From NCBI RefSeq assembly GCF_014673215.1, contig NZ_JACWMS010000003.1, positions 124,001 through 188,000 on the forward strand: a stretch of DNA of 64,000 nucleotides, written 5' to 3'. Positions 38,104 to 47,281 of the stretch are shown one piece after another (the stretch's first letter is position 1; each line of letters opens with the position of its first letter). Made by a program: the position numbers and the translations under genes. This stretch comes from Gordonia hankookensis (GTDB lineage Bacteria; Actinomycetota; Actinomycetes; Mycobacteriales; Mycobacteriaceae). Below the pieces are notes generated by a model. That model ran no database searches and was not told the DNA's origin. It saw only the letters and a program-made list of their open reading frames with translations.

Positions 38104-38142
38104 CGGAACCGCGCTCCGATTATGATACGGAGCGCTGTTCCG
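38104..38142. promoter_or_regulatory. Double operator of the TetR regulator
   Basis: CGGAACCGCGCTCCG (38104-38118) and CGGAGCGCTGTTCCG (38128-38142) are reverse complements at 14 of 15 bases, and each is itself a CGGA-N7-TCCG dyad. TATGAT (38121-38126), a good -10, lies in the nine-base spacer. A TetR dimer pair here would block both the tetR and the oxidoreductase promoters. Confidence 0.75.
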
Positions 38143-38177
38143 TTTATCCAGCCCTCGATCGGAATGGAAGTGGACAC

Positions 38178-38783
38178 GTGCCGGAGGACAACGACCGACC
38201 AGCGGCTACCCGGCCACGGGCGTCATCGCGCAAGCGTGCGGATGCGAGGCGCAACGAGCAGGCCCTGCTCGACGCCGCCGCGGCCGTCTTCGTCGTCTCC
38301 GGTGTGGAGGCGCCGGTACGTGTGATCGCCGATCGCGCCGGGGTCGGGATGGGCACGATCTATCGCCACTTCCCCACTCGCGCCGACCTCGTCATCGCCG
38401 TGTATCAGCATCAGGTCGAAGCCTGCGCCGAGGCCGGGCCTGCACTCATGGCGACCGCCGCCACTCCATACCGCGCACTCGGCGAGTGGGTTGAGCTCTT
38501 CGTCGACTTCCTGACCACCAAGCACGGCCTCGCTGCTGCCCTGCGCTCCGACACCGCGCGCTTCCAGGCACTGCACGCGTATTTCCTCGACCGGCTGGTA
38601 CCCGTCTGTGGCACGCTGCTCGACGGAGCCGCGGCGGCCGGTGAGATCCGTTCCGACATCACCGCGCTCGAATTCCTGCGCGGCATCGGCAATCTGTGCA
38701 TCGGCGGCGACGAGGACTACGACGCGCGACGCATGGTCGCGCTTCTGGTCGCCGGGCTCGGCACTCCCCGCCGGTCGCCGTAG
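38178..38783 (+). CDS. TetR-family transcriptional regulator
   Basis: A 201-residue one-component repressor. The helix-turn-helix is at about 27-70 (ALLDAAAAVFVVSGVEAP, then IADRAGVGMGTIYRHFPTRADL), with the family's GTIYRHF motif. The C-terminal half is an all-helical ligand domain without an obvious ligand clue. The start is GTG 38178. It sits 36 bases after a double palindromic operator and is divergent from the F420-dependent oxidoreductase, so it most likely represses itself and that gene. Confidence 0.9.
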   Translation: MPEDNDRPAATRPRASSRKRADARRNEQALLDAAAAVFVVSGVEAPVRVIADRAGVGMGTIYRHFPTRADLVIAVYQHQVEACAEAGPALMATAATPYRALGEWVELFVDFLTTKHGLAAALRSDTARFQALHAYFLDRLVPVCGTLLDGAAAAGEIRSDITALEFLRGIGNLCIGGDEDYDARRMVALLVAGLGTPRRSP

Positions 38784-38788
38784 TGGTC

Positions 38789-40192
38789 CTAATCCAGGTC
38801 GTCGTGGCGGACGAGCTGTCGCGCGGCCTCGGTCACCGAGCCGGTCAACGACGGGTACACCGAGAACGTCTGCGCGAGATCGGAGACCATCAGTTTGTTC
38901 TGCACCGCGAGCGCGATCGGGAGGATCAGCTCGGATGCGTTGGGCGCGACCACCACGCCGCCGATCACCACTCCGGTGGCCGGGCGGCAGAAGATCTTCA
39001 CGAAACCACGGCGAAGGCCGCTCATCTTGGCGCGCGGGTTGGTCGCGAGCGGGAGCATCACGGTCCGTGCCGGGTATTCACCGGCGTCGATGGCCGTCTG
39101 CGACACCCCGACGGTGGCGATCTCGGGACGCGTGAAGATCGCGGATGCAACGGTTTTCAGCTTGATGGGACTGACGCCCTCGCCGAGTGAGTGGTACATG
39201 GCGATCCGCCCCTGCATCGCCGCCACCGACGCGAGCGGCAGCAGACCGGTGCAGTCCCCCGCGGCGTACACACCCGGAACCGATGTCCGCGACACCCGAT
39301 CGACGGTGATGTAGCCGTTCCGGTCGATCTCCACGCCTGCCCGGTCGAGCCCGAGATCGTTCGTGTTGGGTACCGATCCCACCGTCATCAACACATGGGA
39401 GCCGGTTACCGTGCGCCCGTCGGTCAGGTGCGCAGTCACCGAATCCCCGTGCCGCTCAACCTTGTCCGCACGTGCGTGCTTGATCAGTTCGACGCCGCGT
39501 TCGGCCAACGCATCCTCGAGGACCAGCGCGGCATCCTCGTCCTCGCCGGGCAGGACCCGGTCGCGACTGGACACGAGGGTCACCTTGACACCCAATTCGG
39601 TGTAGGCGTGCACGAACTCGGCGCCGGTCACACCCGAACCGATCACGACCAGGTGCTCGGGCAGTTCTTCCAGGTCGTAGAGCTGACGCCAGTTGAGGAT
39701 TCGTTCGCCGTCGGGCCGGGCGTCGGCCAGGACCCGTGGCGAGGCGCCGGTCGCGATCAGGACCACATCGCCCTCGTAGCGCTGCGTCGATCCGTCGGGC
39801 AGGGTGACGATCACCCCGTGCGCGGACACGCCGACCTGCCGTTCATCCAGTTGCGCACGGCCGGACACCAGGGTGACACCCTCGCTGATCAGCCGGGACC
39901 TGATATCGGCGGACTGGGCGAAGGCCAGGTCCCGGACGCGCTGATGGATCTGCGGCACGGTCACCAGGGCATCATCGGTCCGGATGTTGATGCCCAGATC
40001 GACGGCGCGGCGCACCTCGGTCCGGATGCCGGTGGACGCGATGAAGGTCTTCGACGGCACACAGTCCCACAGGACGCACGCGCCGCCGATGCCGTCGGAA
40101 TCGATCACGGTGATGTCGGCGCCGTAGGCGGCTGCGGCGAGCGCGGCCTCGTAACCCGCGGGTCCACCGCCGATGATCACGATCTTGGTCAC
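38789..40192 (-). CDS. lpdA: LpdA-like flavoprotein, probable NAD(P)H:quinone reductase
   Basis: A 467-residue member of the flavoprotein disulfide reductase family, with FAD motif VIIGGGPAGYEAA at 5-17, CVLWDC at 39-44, and a NAD(P)H-binding VVIGSGVTGAEF motif. A classical lipoamide dehydrogenase needs a C-terminal HPT-x-x-E base. Here it reads YPSLTGSV, so disulfide reduction is unlikely. This fits M. tuberculosis LpdA (Rv3303c), described as a quinone reductase; the position next to glpD and the cyclotransferase supports orthology. Both cysteines of the CX4C pair are kept. The start is GTG 40192 behind AGGAGAGGA. Confidence 0.9.
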   Translation of the reverse strand: MTKIVIIGGGPAGYEAALAAAAYGADITVIDSDGIGGACVLWDCVPSKTFIASTGIRTEVRRAVDLGINIRTDDALVTVPQIHQRVRDLAFAQSADIRSRLISEGVTLVSGRAQLDERQVGVSAHGVIVTLPDGSTQRYEGDVVLIATGASPRVLADARPDGERILNWRQLYDLEELPEHLVVIGSGVTGAEFVHAYTELGVKVTLVSSRDRVLPGEDEDAALVLEDALAERGVELIKHARADKVERHGDSVTAHLTDGRTVTGSHVLMTVGSVPNTNDLGLDRAGVEIDRNGYITVDRVSRTSVPGVYAAGDCTGLLPLASVAAMQGRIAMYHSLGEGVSPIKLKTVASAIFTRPEIATVGVSQTAIDAGEYPARTVMLPLATNPRAKMSGLRRGFVKIFCRPATGVVIGGVVVAPNASELILPIALAVQNKLMVSDLAQTFSVYPSLTGSVTEAARQLVRHDDLD

Positions 40193-40357
40193 TGTGAGTC
40201 CTCTCCTCATCCTCGGCAGACAGAGTCGATCCGGGCCGCCATCTCGCTCCCGGCGCGTGGTCCGTCGTGTACCAACCTAGTCCCCGGCCCGATTCGCGGC
40301 GCGCGGTCGGGCAGGCTCGGCTTTCGCGGGGCGCGCCGACCATCTAGGCTTTCGCCC

Positions 40358-40840
40358 GTGCCGATTTACGCCGCCTACGGTTCGAACATGCATCCCGAGC
40401 AGATGGCCGAGCGTGCACCGCACTCGCCGATGTCGGGAACCGGGTGGCTGCATGGCTGGCGACTGACCTTCGGCGGCGGGGACATCGGCTGGGAGGGTTC
40501 GCTTGCGACCGTCACCGAGGACCGGGACGATTCCGATGCCAAGGTCTTCGTGGTCCTCTACGACGTGACCTCCGAGGACGAGGACAACCTCGACCGCTGG
40601 GAGGGCTCCGAACTCGGTATCCATGTCAAGATCCGCGCACGCATCCACACGGCCGACGGCCCGGTGCTCGCCTGGCTCTATGTGCTCGACGCATACGAGG
40701 GCGGCCTGCCGTCGGCGCGCTACCTCGGTGTGATGGCCGAGGCGGCGGAGATCGCAGGCGCGCCCGCCGAGTACGTACAGGACCTTCGACTGCGCGAATC
40801 GCGAAACGTCGGGCCCGGCCCCGGCCCCGACGAGTCCTAG
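40358..40840 (+). CDS. Gamma-glutamylcyclotransferase family protein
   Basis: A 160-residue protein of the AIG2/GGCT fold. It begins IYAAYGSNM (residues 3-11), the family's substrate-binding loop, and the glutamate expected to act as base lies in the DRWEGSELG segment near 85. The C-terminal GPGPGPDES tail is extra. It corresponds to Rv3304 in M. tuberculosis by position between lpdA and amiA. Start is GTG 40358. The substrate (a gamma-glutamyl amide or another amide) is unknown. Confidence 0.85.
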   Translation: MPIYAAYGSNMHPEQMAERAPHSPMSGTGWLHGWRLTFGGGDIGWEGSLATVTEDRDDSDAKVFVVLYDVTSEDEDNLDRWEGSELGIHVKIRARIHTADGPVLAWLYVLDAYEGGLPSARYLGVMAEAAEIAGAPAEYVQDLRLRESRNVGPGPGPDES

Positions 40841-40857
40841 GACCGGCGTTCGGCCGG

Positions 40858-42051
40858 TCAGGCGACGCCCAGCGCGATGCCGGCGAGGGTCCGCACCCCG
40901 ATCTCCAAGGCGCGCTCGTCGAGGTCGAAGCCCGGCTGATGTAGGTCGCCATGGGGACCGATGCCGTCCCAGACACCGAGCCGGCCCATCGCACCCGGCA
41001 CGTGCTCGAGGTACCACGAGAAGTCTTCGCCGCCCGGCGACTGCGGGGTGTCCGCGACGGCGTTCGGCCCGATTGCGGCTACAGCGGTACGCATCATCGC
41101 GACCGCGACCTCGTCGTTGACGACCGGCGGCACCCCGCGGAAGTACGACAGGTCGTAGCGCACACCGAGGGGCGCGAGAAGTTCACCGATCACACTGCGG
41201 ACCAGGGGTTCGAGTTCTGCCCAGGTCGTGTGGTCGCCGGTACGGACGGTGCCCCGCAGCCGACCCTCCTGCGGGATCGCGTTCGGGGCGTTGCCGGCAT
41301 GCGCGGCGCCCCACACCATCACGGTTCCCGACCGCGGATCGATACGGCGGGACAGGATGCCCGGCAGGCCGGTGATCACCGTGCCCATGGCATACACCAG
41401 GTCACCGGTGAGATGCGGACGCGATGTGTGGCCGCCCGCGGAATGCAGTTGCAGATCGATGTGGTCGGCCGCCGACGTCAACGCACCCGACCGTAATCCG
41501 ACCGACCCCACCGGGAGTTTCGGATCACAGTGCAACGCGAATATCCGACTGACACCGTTCATCACACCCGCGGCGACGGCATCGAGTGCGCCACCGGGCA
41601 TGACCTCTTCGGCCGGCTGGAAGATCAGACGTACGCCCACCGGCAGCGCATCCACGGAGGCGAGCAATTTGGCCACCCCCATGAGGATTGCCGTATGGGC
41701 GTCGTGGCCGCACGCGTGCGAGACCCCTTCGACCGTGGAGCTGAACGCGAGTCCGGTGCGTTCGGTGATCGGCAGGGCATCCATGTCCGCACGCAACGCG
41801 ACCCGTGGCTGGTCGGCGCGTCCGAGATCACATACGACGCCTGTCCCCAACGGCAACCGACGGGGTTGCAGACCTGCCGCGGTCAGCTCGGCGATCACCA
41901 GGTCGGTGGTGTTGATCTCCTGCCGCGAGAGCTCTGGCTGCGCATGGATGTGGCGCCGCCACGCCACCACATCCTGGCCATGCGCTGCCCACCACGCACC
42001 GATCAGATCACGCGGCGCCACCGGTTGGGCCTCGGTCTCACTCACGGCCAT
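40858..42051 (-). CDS. amiA: M20-family amidohydrolase
   Basis: A zinc-dependent amidohydrolase/aminoacylase of about 397 aa. Metal-site motifs are visible: HACGHDAHTAILMG near 110-123 and IFQPAEEVMPGGA near 143-155, with the catalytic glutamate pair in PAEE. The dimerisation domain follows in the middle, with AGGHTSRPH. It matches amiA1 of M. tuberculosis by position; the adjacent amiB1 of that species is not present here, and an enoyl-CoA hydratase gene stands in its place. Start is ATG 42051; a GTG two codons upstream is possible. The natural substrate is not known. Confidence 0.88.
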   Translation of the reverse strand: MAVSETEAQPVAPRDLIGAWWAAHGQDVVAWRRHIHAQPELSRQEINTTDLVIAELTAAGLQPRRLPLGTGVVCDLGRADQPRVALRADMDALPITERTGLAFSSTVEGVSHACGHDAHTAILMGVAKLLASVDALPVGVRLIFQPAEEVMPGGALDAVAAGVMNGVSRIFALHCDPKLPVGSVGLRSGALTSAADHIDLQLHSAGGHTSRPHLTGDLVYAMGTVITGLPGILSRRIDPRSGTVMVWGAAHAGNAPNAIPQEGRLRGTVRTGDHTTWAELEPLVRSVIGELLAPLGVRYDLSYFRGVPPVVNDEVAVAMMRTAVAAIGPNAVADTPQSPGGEDFSWYLEHVPGAMGRLGVWDGIGPHGDLHQPGFDLDERALEIGVRTLAGIALGVA

Positions 42052-42060
42052 GCCCACCCC

Positions 42061-42759
42061 TCACAACAGGGTCGCAGGTGTCGGGGTCTCGAGGTCGGCG
42101 ATCAGCGGCTGCCGGAGCCCGCGCTTGATCAATCCGAGATTGGGACCTGCCAGCGGTGCGCGTTCCAGGCCGAGCTCCGCGGCCCTACCGACCAGTCTGT
42201 CCACATCGACCGACTCCTCGACGATCCCGGCGCCCACGGCGTCGTCTGCGCCATATCGCCTGGAGGTCAGCATCGCCTCGGTCGCAGCGGCATCGGTGAG
42301 CCGGGTACGGATCAGTGAACTCATGCCGCGGGTGAACGGCATCCCGAGCGCCGCCTCGGGCAGCGACCAGAATCCCCGCTCGGTGCGCATCACGCGGACA
42401 TCGGCGCACAGGGCCAGCATGGCGCCTGCGCCGAAGGCGTGCCCGTTCACGGCGGCGACCGTCGGGACGGGCAGGGTGAGGAGCTTGACGTAGAGCTCAT
42501 GGACACGATCGAGGTAGCGCGGCAATCCGCTCGCGTTCGCCGCGATGTAGTCGGTATCGAGTCCGTTGCTGAAGAACTTCCCGGTGGCGGTGATCACGAG
42601 TGGTTTCGTCGGCTCCGCGGCAACCTGGTCGAGGAGATCGCCGACCGAGGCAAGCCAGTCGAGCCGGAACCGGTTGTCGGGATTCGACGCGTCGAGTTCG
42701 ACGCCCTCGGAGCCGAGGTAGAGCTCGCTGACTTCGCCTGCAGAACTGAGAAACGGCAT
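42061..42759 (-). CDS. Enoyl-CoA hydratase/isomerase family protein
   Basis: A 232-residue crotonase-fold protein. Typical segments are [16 protein letters not shown] near 53-68 (one half of the oxyanion hole) and [21 protein letters not shown] near 104-124 (the second half). The family's catalytic glutamate positions read FGAGAM and [13 protein letters not shown], of which the second may supply an acid residue. The length is slightly short (usual 250-270). It lies nine bases upstream of the amidohydrolase gene on the same strand. The substrate is unclear; delta3-delta2 isomerase is as likely as hydratase. Confidence 0.85.
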   Translation of the reverse strand: MPFLSSAGEVSELYLGSEGVELDASNPDNRFRLDWLASVGDLLDQVAAEPTKPLVITATGKFFSNGLDTDYIAANASGLPRYLDRVHELYVKLLTLPVPTVAAVNGHAFGAGAMLALCADVRVMRTERGFWSLPEAALGMPFTRGMSSLIRTRLTDAAATEAMLTSRRYGADDAVGAGIVEESVDVDRLVGRAAELGLERAPLAGPNLGLIKRGLRQPLIADLETPTPATLL

Positions 42760-42795
42760 GTAGCGACCTTATCGCCGCGCATTAAGGTTAGGGCC

Positions 42796-43599
42796 ATGGA
42801 CCCCACTGCCGACGCCGATGCCGCAGCCGTCGCGGCTGCCGCGACGATCGCCGCCGAGACCGACTGCGCCGCCCACGACGTCGCCGTGGTCCTCGGATCG
42901 GGCTGGGCCCCGGCGGCGCGGGCGTTCGGCGCACCGGTCGCCAGCGTCCCGATGGCCGCACTACCCGGTTTCACCCCGCCGAAAGCAGCAGGTCACGGCG
43001 GAATCGTGCACTCGGTGCAGGTCGCCGATCGCCGGGTCATGATCCTGTTGGGCCGGATCCACGCCTACGAGGGACATCACCTGGCCCGGGTGGTCCACCC
43101 GGTCCGGACCGCCGCCGCGGCCGGAGCTCACACGATCGTGCTGACCAACGCCGCCGGCGGGCTCCGCGACGACATGGCGGTCGGCCAGCCCGTCCTGATC
43201 GCCGACCACCTCAACCTCACCGGGCGATCCCCGCTGGTCGGCGCGCAGTTCGTCGATCTTGTCGACGCGTACTCCCCGAAACTGCGTGAGATCGCCCGCC
43301 GCACCGACCCGTCCCTCACCGAGGGCGTCTATGCCGGGCTGTCGGGCCCGCACTACGAGACGCCCGCAGAGATCCGCATGCTGCGCACGCTCGGCGCCGA
43401 TCTGGTCGGGATGTCGACGGTCCACGAGACCATCGCGGCGCGTGCCGCGGGCCTGAACGTCCTCGGGATGTCGCTGGTCACCAATCTCGCGGCCGGGATG
43501 ACCGGCGAACCGCTCAGTCACACCGAGGTTCTCGAGGTCGGGCAGGCCTCGGCCGCCCGGATGGGTGAGCTCCTCGCCTCGATCATCGCCGAGGTGTGA
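42796..43599 (+). CDS. deoD: Purine nucleoside phosphorylase
   Basis: Phosphorolyses inosine and guanosine to base and ribose-1-phosphate. The 267-residue protein is the trimeric PNP type (as M. tuberculosis Rv3307). It shows VVLGSGW at about 30-36 (phosphate loop), GRIHAYEGH near 87, TNAAGGLR near 120, and the substrate residues in VGMSTVHE and LVTNLAAG. The start is ATG 42796. The mutase pmmB begins seven bases after its stop, which would feed pentose or hexose phosphate into metabolism. Confidence 0.93.
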   Translation: MDPTADADAAAVAAAATIAAETDCAAHDVAVVLGSGWAPAARAFGAPVASVPMAALPGFTPPKAAGHGGIVHSVQVADRRVMILLGRIHAYEGHHLARVVHPVRTAAAAGAHTIVLTNAAGGLRDDMAVGQPVLIADHLNLTGRSPLVGAQFVDLVDAYSPKLREIARRTDPSLTEGVYAGLSGPHYETPAEIRMLRTLGADLVGMSTVHETIAARAAGLNVLGMSLVTNLAAGMTGEPLSHTEVLEVGQASAARMGELLASIIAEV

Positions 43600-43606
43600 C
43601 GCGACG

Positions 43607-45229
43607 ATGTCGACCATCGATCCGCGCGATTGGATCGCCTCCGACCCCGATCCCCTGACCCGGGCCGAGCTTTCCGCGCTCGCGCCCGATCGACTCGACG
43701 AACGTTTCGCCGACACACTTCGTTTCGGCACCGCCGGACTCCGTGGTCCGGTGCGTGCCGGGCCTGCCGGCATGAACGTGGCGGTGGTCACCCGTGCCAC
43801 CCACGCCCTGGGATGCGCCCTGCTCGACGACGGAGCGGCGGGGGCGACAGTGGTGGTGGGCCGGGATGCCCGTCACGGCTCGCGTGCCTTCGCCACTGCG
43901 ACGGCCGAAGTCCTTGCCGCGCAGGGATTCGATGTCGTCGCGCTGTCCGGACCGACACCCACGCCGCTGGTCGCATTCGCATGCCGCGACTTCGATGCCG
44001 CCGCGGCGGTGGCCGTCACGGCGTCCCACAACCCGCCGACCGACAACGGCTATAAGGTCTATCTCGCCGGCGGCGCGCAACTCGTACCACCGGCCGATCG
44101 GCGGATCGAACAGCTGATTGCGACTGCTCCACCGGCGAACACCATAGGCAGACAACGGGTCTCGACGGACTCGCGCGACGGCGCGAACACTGCTCGCTAC
44201 CTCGACCGGCTCGAGGCGCGATTCGGGCGCGTGCACGGTTCGCCGGTGCGGGTAGCACTCACCGCGATGCATGGGGTCGGCGGCGCCCTCGCGCTCGCGG
44301 CATTGCGGCGCGCCGGATTTCCAGACGTACACGTCGTCGCCGAGCAGTTCGCCCCGGACCCCGACTTTCCCACCGTACGTTTTCCCAACCCCGAGGAACC
44401 CGGCTCGTCGGATCGGGTACTCGCGCTGGCCGAACGCATCGACGCCGACCTGGCGATCGCACTCGACCCCGATGCCGACCGCTGTGCGATCGGCACCCGG
44501 GTCCACGGCACCTGGCGCATGCTGACCGGCGACGAGACAGGCGCTCTGCTGGGCGCGCATCTACTCGCCACCACCGATCTCGCGGCACCCGTCGTGGCCA
44601 GCACCATCGTGTCCGGCTCGATGCTGCAGGCCGTCGCGTCGGCCGCAGGCGCCCGCCACGTACGTACTCTCACCGGATTCAAATGGCTTGTGCGGGCAGG
44701 AGAACCGCTTCTGTACGCCTACGAGGAGGCCATCGGACACTGCGTGGATCCCGACGCGGTCCGCGACAAGGACGGGATCGCCACCGCCGTGGTGGCCGCC
44801 CTGCTCACCCACCAGCGGGTCGCGATGCGGTCGGACCTGTCTGCCGCCGTCGACGAACTCTCGCTCGCGCACGGCGTCCACGTCACCACCCAGCGATCGA
44901 TACGCGTCACCGACATCGGACTCATCGCCGACCTGATGTCGTCGCTGCGACGGTCGCCACCCCGTGCGCCTGCCGGGATTCCGGTCGACGTCGAGGACTA
45001 CGCCATCCGCGACGACGGATTGCGCACAGACGCAGTGCAACTGACCGGGCGCACCGCCGACGGCATCTCCCTACGGGTGATCGCCCGGCCGTCGGGTACC
45101 GAGCCGAAGCTCAAGTACTACCTCGAGGTCGTGGCGCCCCCTGGTCGGGCAGACATCGCGCAGACGTCCGACCACCTGCACGAACTCGCCGCCCGGGTGG
45201 CAGCCGAGCTACCCGGAGGAGAACCGTGA
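43607..45229 (+). CDS. pmmB: Phosphoglucomutase/phosphomannomutase family protein
   Basis: A phosphosugar mutase of 540 aa (phosphopentomutase, phosphomannomutase or phosphoglucomutase). The phosphorylated serine is S140 in VTASHNPPTDNGYKVY, the metal loop is ALDPDADRCAIG, the sugar loop is AYEEAIGH, and the C-terminal phosphate loop is RPSGTEPKLKYY. Because it follows the purine nucleoside phosphorylase, a phosphopentomutase role (ribose-1- to ribose-5-phosphate) is likely; the symbol follows the orthologue Rv3308. Its stop overlaps the next start by four bases (GTGA). Confidence 0.9.
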   Translation: MSTIDPRDWIASDPDPLTRAELSALAPDRLDERFADTLRFGTAGLRGPVRAGPAGMNVAVVTRATHALGCALLDDGAAGATVVVGRDARHGSRAFATATAEVLAAQGFDVVALSGPTPTPLVAFACRDFDAAAAVAVTASHNPPTDNGYKVYLAGGAQLVPPADRRIEQLIATAPPANTIGRQRVSTDSRDGANTARYLDRLEARFGRVHGSPVRVALTAMHGVGGALALAALRRAGFPDVHVVAEQFAPDPDFPTVRFPNPEEPGSSDRVLALAERIDADLAIALDPDADRCAIGTRVHGTWRMLTGDETGALLGAHLLATTDLAAPVVASTIVSGSMLQAVASAAGARHVRTLTGFKWLVRAGEPLLYAYEEAIGHCVDPDAVRDKDGIATAVVAALLTHQRVAMRSDLSAAVDELSLAHGVHVTTQRSIRVTDIGLIADLMSSLRRSPPRAPAGIPVDVEDYAIRDDGLRTDAVQLTGRTADGISLRVIARPSGTEPKLKYYLEVVAPPGRADIAQTSDHLHELAARVAAELPGGEP

Positions 45230-45795
45230 GCCGTCCGACCCCGCAGCCGCACGACCGCTCCCCCTGGTCGTCGCCGATCGTGATCGTCGCCATCGCGGCC
45301 GGAGTTCTGATCGTCGTCGCGGGCGCGCTCGCAGCGTTGCTCCTGCTCGACGACCGGACCCCGGAATCGCCCGCGGCGGCGTCGTCGGCACCGCCTGCTG
45401 TGCCGACGATCGTCACCAGCACCGTCACCGACATCGCAACCTCGACGGCAACCATCACCACCGAACGCCCACACCCCACCGTTCCCGGCGCCGACTGGCA
45501 GGGATACCCGGACGGCCCGCGCTGCAACGGGGCCGACGACCCGGCCGTGATGATCGGCGAGACGACACGCTCCCGAGTCATCGTGTGCCAGGTCGGCACG
45601 CAGTCGGGGCGGTCGTACTACAAGGGCCTCGCCGACGGGCAGGGCGTCGAGGTGGACTACCCACGGCGGATCGGCGACACCTTCGCGGTCACCAACAACG
45701 GTGTGACATACGTCATCTCGCCCGAGTCGCTGGTCATCTCACAGGGCGGGGAGACGGTCGCCGACGAGCCGATGATCGCCCACTGGCTACGGTGA
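45226..45795 (+). CDS. Membrane-anchored extracytoplasmic protein, unknown function
   Basis: A 189-residue protein with one transmembrane segment at about 18-42 (IVIVAIAAGVLIVVAGALAALLLL) and a threonine/serine/proline-rich linker (about 45-85) typical of a cell-wall-spanning spacer. A small globular C-terminal domain holds two cysteines (RCNG; VIVCQVGT) that could form a disulfide. No family is recognised with confidence. GTG 45226 lies behind GGAGGAG and overlaps the pmmB stop, and the ABC ATPase gene follows by four bases, so it may be part of the same operon. Confidence 0.7.
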   Translation: MSRPTPQPHDRSPWSSPIVIVAIAAGVLIVVAGALAALLLLDDRTPESPAAASSAPPAVPTIVTSTVTDIATSTATITTERPHPTVPGADWQGYPDGPRCNGADDPAVMIGETTRSRVIVCQVGTQSGRSYYKGLADGQGVEVDYPRRIGDTFAVTNNGVTYVISPESLVISQGGETVADEPMIAHWLR

Positions 45796-45799
45796 GGTC

Positions 45800-46591
45800 G
45801 TGCACACGGCTACCGAACCGATTCTCGACGCCTCTGACATCGACGTTGTCCGCAGTGGCCGTCCGCTGCTGCATGACGTGAGCCTGCGGGTGGCCCCCGG
45901 GGAACATTGGGCCCTGCTCGGGCCCAACGGTGCAGGCAAGTCCACGTTGATGACGATCCTCGGCGCTCGCGGCCACCCGACGACAGGTTCGGTGGACGTG
46001 CTGGGCCAACGACTCGGACGCGTGGACATGCGTGAACTGCGCACACATATCGGACATGTCGACCCTCGCTGGCGGATCGACATCCCCCTCACCGCCCACG
46101 AGGTGGTGCTGACCGGACTGACCAACACACCGGAACTCGATCGCCGACACGACTACACCGACGACGAGCACCGCCACGCCGACGCGTTGCTCGAACTCCT
46201 CGGCATGACCCTGCGTCGCGACTCGCTGTGGCCGGTGATGAGTCAGGGCGAGCGCGGCCGGACATTGATCGCACGCGCCCTCATGCCACGGCCCGCATTG
46301 CTGCTCCTCGACGAACCGGCGACCGGGCTCGACCTCGCCGCGCGGGAGAAGCTGCTCACCGGCATCGACCAATTACGTTCGGAGGTGCCGAATCTGGCGA
46401 GCGTACTGGTGACCCACCACCTCGAGGACCTGCCCGCGAGCACATCTCATGCGATGCTGCTGCGCGACGGCGAGGTGGTCGCGGCCGGGCCGGTCGACGA
46501 TGCGCTCACGTCGACGACGATCAGCGTGTGCTTCGACCACGATGTGGTGGTCCGCCGCGAGGGCGGCCGCTGGGCGGCCGTCGCCGCCTGA
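45800..46591 (+). CDS. ABC transporter ATP-binding protein without linked permease
   Basis: A 263-residue ABC ATPase. Walker A is GPNGAGKST (about 43-51), the signature is MSQGERGR (a variant of LSGGQ) and Walker B is LLLLDEPATGLD, followed by the switch histidine in THH. There is no membrane-spanning partner gene next to it, only the single-span protein upstream. The signature resembles the group annotated as molybdenum-type or ModF-like, but the substrate is not deducible. Start is GTG 45800. It may be a soluble or regulatory ATPase or use a permease encoded elsewhere. Confidence 0.87.
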   Translation: MHTATEPILDASDIDVVRSGRPLLHDVSLRVAPGEHWALLGPNGAGKSTLMTILGARGHPTTGSVDVLGQRLGRVDMRELRTHIGHVDPRWRIDIPLTAHEVVLTGLTNTPELDRRHDYTDDEHRHADALLELLGMTLRRDSLWPVMSQGERGRTLIARALMPRPALLLLDEPATGLDLAAREKLLTGIDQLRSEVPNLASVLVTHHLEDLPASTSHAMLLRDGEVVAAGPVDDALTSTTISVCFDHDVVVRREGGRWAAVAA

Positions 46592-46606
46592 CGCTGGACC
46601 CAGCGG

Positions 46607-47230
46607 TCAGCGCGGACCGAACTGGCGGTCCCCCGCGTCGCCGAGACCCGGCACGATGTACGACGTGTCGTCCAGCCCGTCGTCGACGGCGGCGACCACG
46701 AGACGCACGGGATGACCGGACGTCTCCAATGCGGCGACTCCCTCCGGTGCCGCAACGACACAGACAGCGGTGATGTCGGTGGCATGCCGGGAAACCAGCA
46801 GGTCGATCGTGTGCAGCATCGAACCGCCGGTGGCCAGCATCGGATCCAACACGAACACGGGGAGTCCGGCCAGATCGTCCGGCAGCGACTCCAGGTACGG
46901 CACCGGTTGTGCGGTGGCCTCGTCGCGTGCGACGCCGACGAACCCGACGTGCGATTCCGGCACCATGGCGTGGGCCTGCTCCACCATCCCGAGCCCCGCC
47001 CGCAGCACCGGTACGAGAAGTGGCGGTGTGGCCAACCGCGTACCCGCGAATGCGATCAACGGCGTCTCGATCGGCACCGACTCGGTCGGCGCCCCCGCGA
47101 GCGCCTCGTAGATCAGCATCTGCGTCAGATCCGAGAGCGCAGCACGGAACCGGGCATTGTCGGTGGTCTTGTCCCGCATGGTCGTCAACCGCGCGGCCGC
47201 CAGCGGGTGATCGACGATCTGTACCTGCAT
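46607..47230 (-). CDS. upp: Uracil phosphoribosyltransferase
   Basis: Converts uracil and PRPP to UMP in pyrimidine salvage. The 207-residue protein has [11 protein letters not shown] near 76-86, the PRPP loop [14 protein letters not shown] near 124-137, and the C-terminal [12 protein letters not shown], a uracil-binding segment specific to the family. The start was set at ATG 47230 ([10 protein letters not shown]), as the family begins there. It is convergent with the ABC ATPase gene and corresponds to Rv3309c. Confidence 0.95.
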   Translation of the reverse strand: MQVQIVDHPLAAARLTTMRDKTTDNARFRAALSDLTQMLIYEALAGAPTESVPIETPLIAFAGTRLATPPLLVPVLRAGLGMVEQAHAMVPESHVGFVGVARDEATAQPVPYLESLPDDLAGLPVFVLDPMLATGGSMLHTIDLLVSRHATDITAVCVVAAPEGVAALETSGHPVRLVVAAVDDGLDDTSYIVPGLGDAGDRQFGPR

Positions 47231-47281
47231 GACACACACCCTAAGTGGAACCGGACCGGCCGGGCGGACGTCAGATCAAAC

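Noticed and set aside
45800..46591. Complete ABC importer
   Set aside because: No permease with multiple spans and no solute-binding protein lies next to the ATPase; the upstream protein has only one span.
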